Assembly: GCA_022508445.1 (NCBI GenBank)
Contig: JAFLVG010000012.1
Span: forward strand, 1-58,377
Length of the DNA: 58,377 nt
Reading direction: 5' to 3'
DNA from: Clostridiales bacterium
GTDB taxonomy: Bacteria > Bacillota > Clostridia > Christensenellales > Pumilibacteraceae
Part shown: positions 57,814 to 58,377 of the stretch, in pieces
How the letters are laid out: the number at the start of each line of letters is the position of its first letter
Numbering within the stretch: the first letter of the stretch is position 1
The notes under the pieces: generated by a model
Databases searched by the model: none
The model's input: the letters and a program-made list of their open reading frames with translations, nothing else
Told to the model about the DNA's origin: nothing
Translations under genes and position numbers: made by a program

Positions 57814-58227
57814 TAAATAAAAGTTTTATGTCATGATTATTCTACGCCACAACAACGCACCGCTTGTCGGTGCTTTTTTTTGATATGATATTTGAGAGAC
57901 GAGAAACCGACAATAACGCGAGGCGTTAAGCATACATGCCTGTGGCATGTCGGTAGCCGCGCGGTGTAGCAATCATTATTACGAGAATTGTATTCACCTA
58001 TTATTTGATGAGTTAGTTTAAGGCGATTTCATTAAGTTTTTGATGTAACACCATCGTTAATTTTATCGTTATCGGAACGCTCATTTCTCAGTGGCTGCAC
58101 AAATGTAAGTATAACAAAATATAAGTATTTTTCGTCGACAACACGGCGCGCTTAGGCAATTTATTTATTAACAGATATTGCCATTTAAAAAACGAATCGG
58201 CGTTTTTCAAAAACCCACGCAAATCGC
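57814..58227. other. Gap without protein gene; terminator-like hairpin and three-way fold
   Basis: Holds a terminator-like hairpin at 57857-57881 (GCACCG/CGGTGC and eight T, plus strand, with no gene before it) and a compact three-way junction at 57906-57954. The rest (57970-58227) is AT-rich with nothing I can identify. Confidence 0.5.
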
Positions 58228-58256
58228 TTTACAAATCGCGCTCGTTATGATAGAAT
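58228..58256 (+). promoter_or_regulatory. tRNA-Ala promoter
   Basis: TTTACA, 17-base spacer, TAGAAT, about 50 bases before the tRNA. Confidence 0.7.
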
Positions 58257-58306
58257 TATTGAGCCGTGAAGATTTAACAAGCTTCTCGGCATACATATAA
58301 CCGCAT

Positions 58307-58377
58307 GGGGATATAGCTCAGCTGGTAGAGCGATGCGTTCGCAACGCATAGGTCATGGGTTCGAGTCCCACTATCTC
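58307..58377 (+). tRNA. tRNA-Ala (CGC), cut by window end
   Basis: Starts GGGGATATAGCTCAG; anticodon stem ATGCG/CGCAT with loop TTCGCAA gives anticodon CGC (Ala). The T arm has GGTTCGAGTCC. The last bases of the acceptor strand and the CCA are beyond the window. Confidence 0.92.

Overview
The window is 58.4 kb of bacterial chromosome. It most likely comes from an uncultured, spore-forming member of the Bacillota, class Clostridia; I would guess a Christensenellales-type gut lineage, but the sequence does not prove that. The reasons are a complete gerA-type germination operon, a stand-alone Spo0A-like DNA-binding domain, Gram-positive neighbourhoods (rpsO-pnp-ylxY-M16 protease; murB-whiA-dnaE-pfkA; hprK), pyruvate:ferredoxin oxidoreductase, GatCA, and many near-consensus sigma-A promoters (TTGACA-17-TATAAT). 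Both ends cut through tRNA genes (Trp at the left, Ala at the right).

Layout. 1-320: tRNA-Trp end, its terminator, and a second decayed copy of the same tail. 321-13161 (minus strand): ftsK, rimO, pgsA, cinA, recA, ruvA, ruvB, queA, tgt, a YgjP-like metalloprotease, ruvC; a DNA repair and recombination block with two queuosine genes inside. 13322-18388 (minus): rpsO, pnp, ylxY-like deacetylase, M16 peptidase, dUTPase. 18605-22688 (plus): orphan PTS EIIC-like permease, argG, argH. 22753-29276 (minus): Spo0A-C-like protein, rpsU, gerAA-AB-AC, gatC-gatA. 29484-41205: central carbon metabolism (POR, gapA, fba, pfkA) mixed with a CotH-family lipoprotein, an M29 aminopeptidase and small membrane proteins. 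41361-47537 (minus): murB, PHP phosphoesterase, whiA, dnaE. 47786-49732: lipid kinase and an AT-rich XRE regulator/zinc-ribbon membrane protein pair. 49790-54535 (minus): dtd, queH, a uvrC-HAD fusion, hprK. 54627-58377: tRNA-Val with an AT-rich SHOCT membrane gene behind it, a PadR-HAAS/DUF4097 operon, a gap with a structured sequence, and tRNA-Ala.

Functionally, the window combines recombination and excision repair (RecA, RuvABC, UvrC), DNA replication and segregation (DnaE, FtsK), tRNA modification and quality control (Tgt, QueA, QueH, Dtd, GatCA), glycolysis with fermentative pyruvate oxidation (PfkA, Fba, GapA, POR) and its regulator HprK, the last two steps of arginine synthesis, and spore germination.

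No complete new defence or mobile system was found. The most unusual items are a continuous UvrC-HAD hydrolase fusion, a ~120-bp structured repeat placed exactly at the stop codons of queA and rpsU, the free-standing Spo0A-like effector domain, duplicated tRNA tails beside two tRNA genes (one pair bracketing an AT-rich gene), and promoter-embedded palindromes at gapA and at the XRE module. All functional calls come from reading protein motifs by eye; no database search was run.
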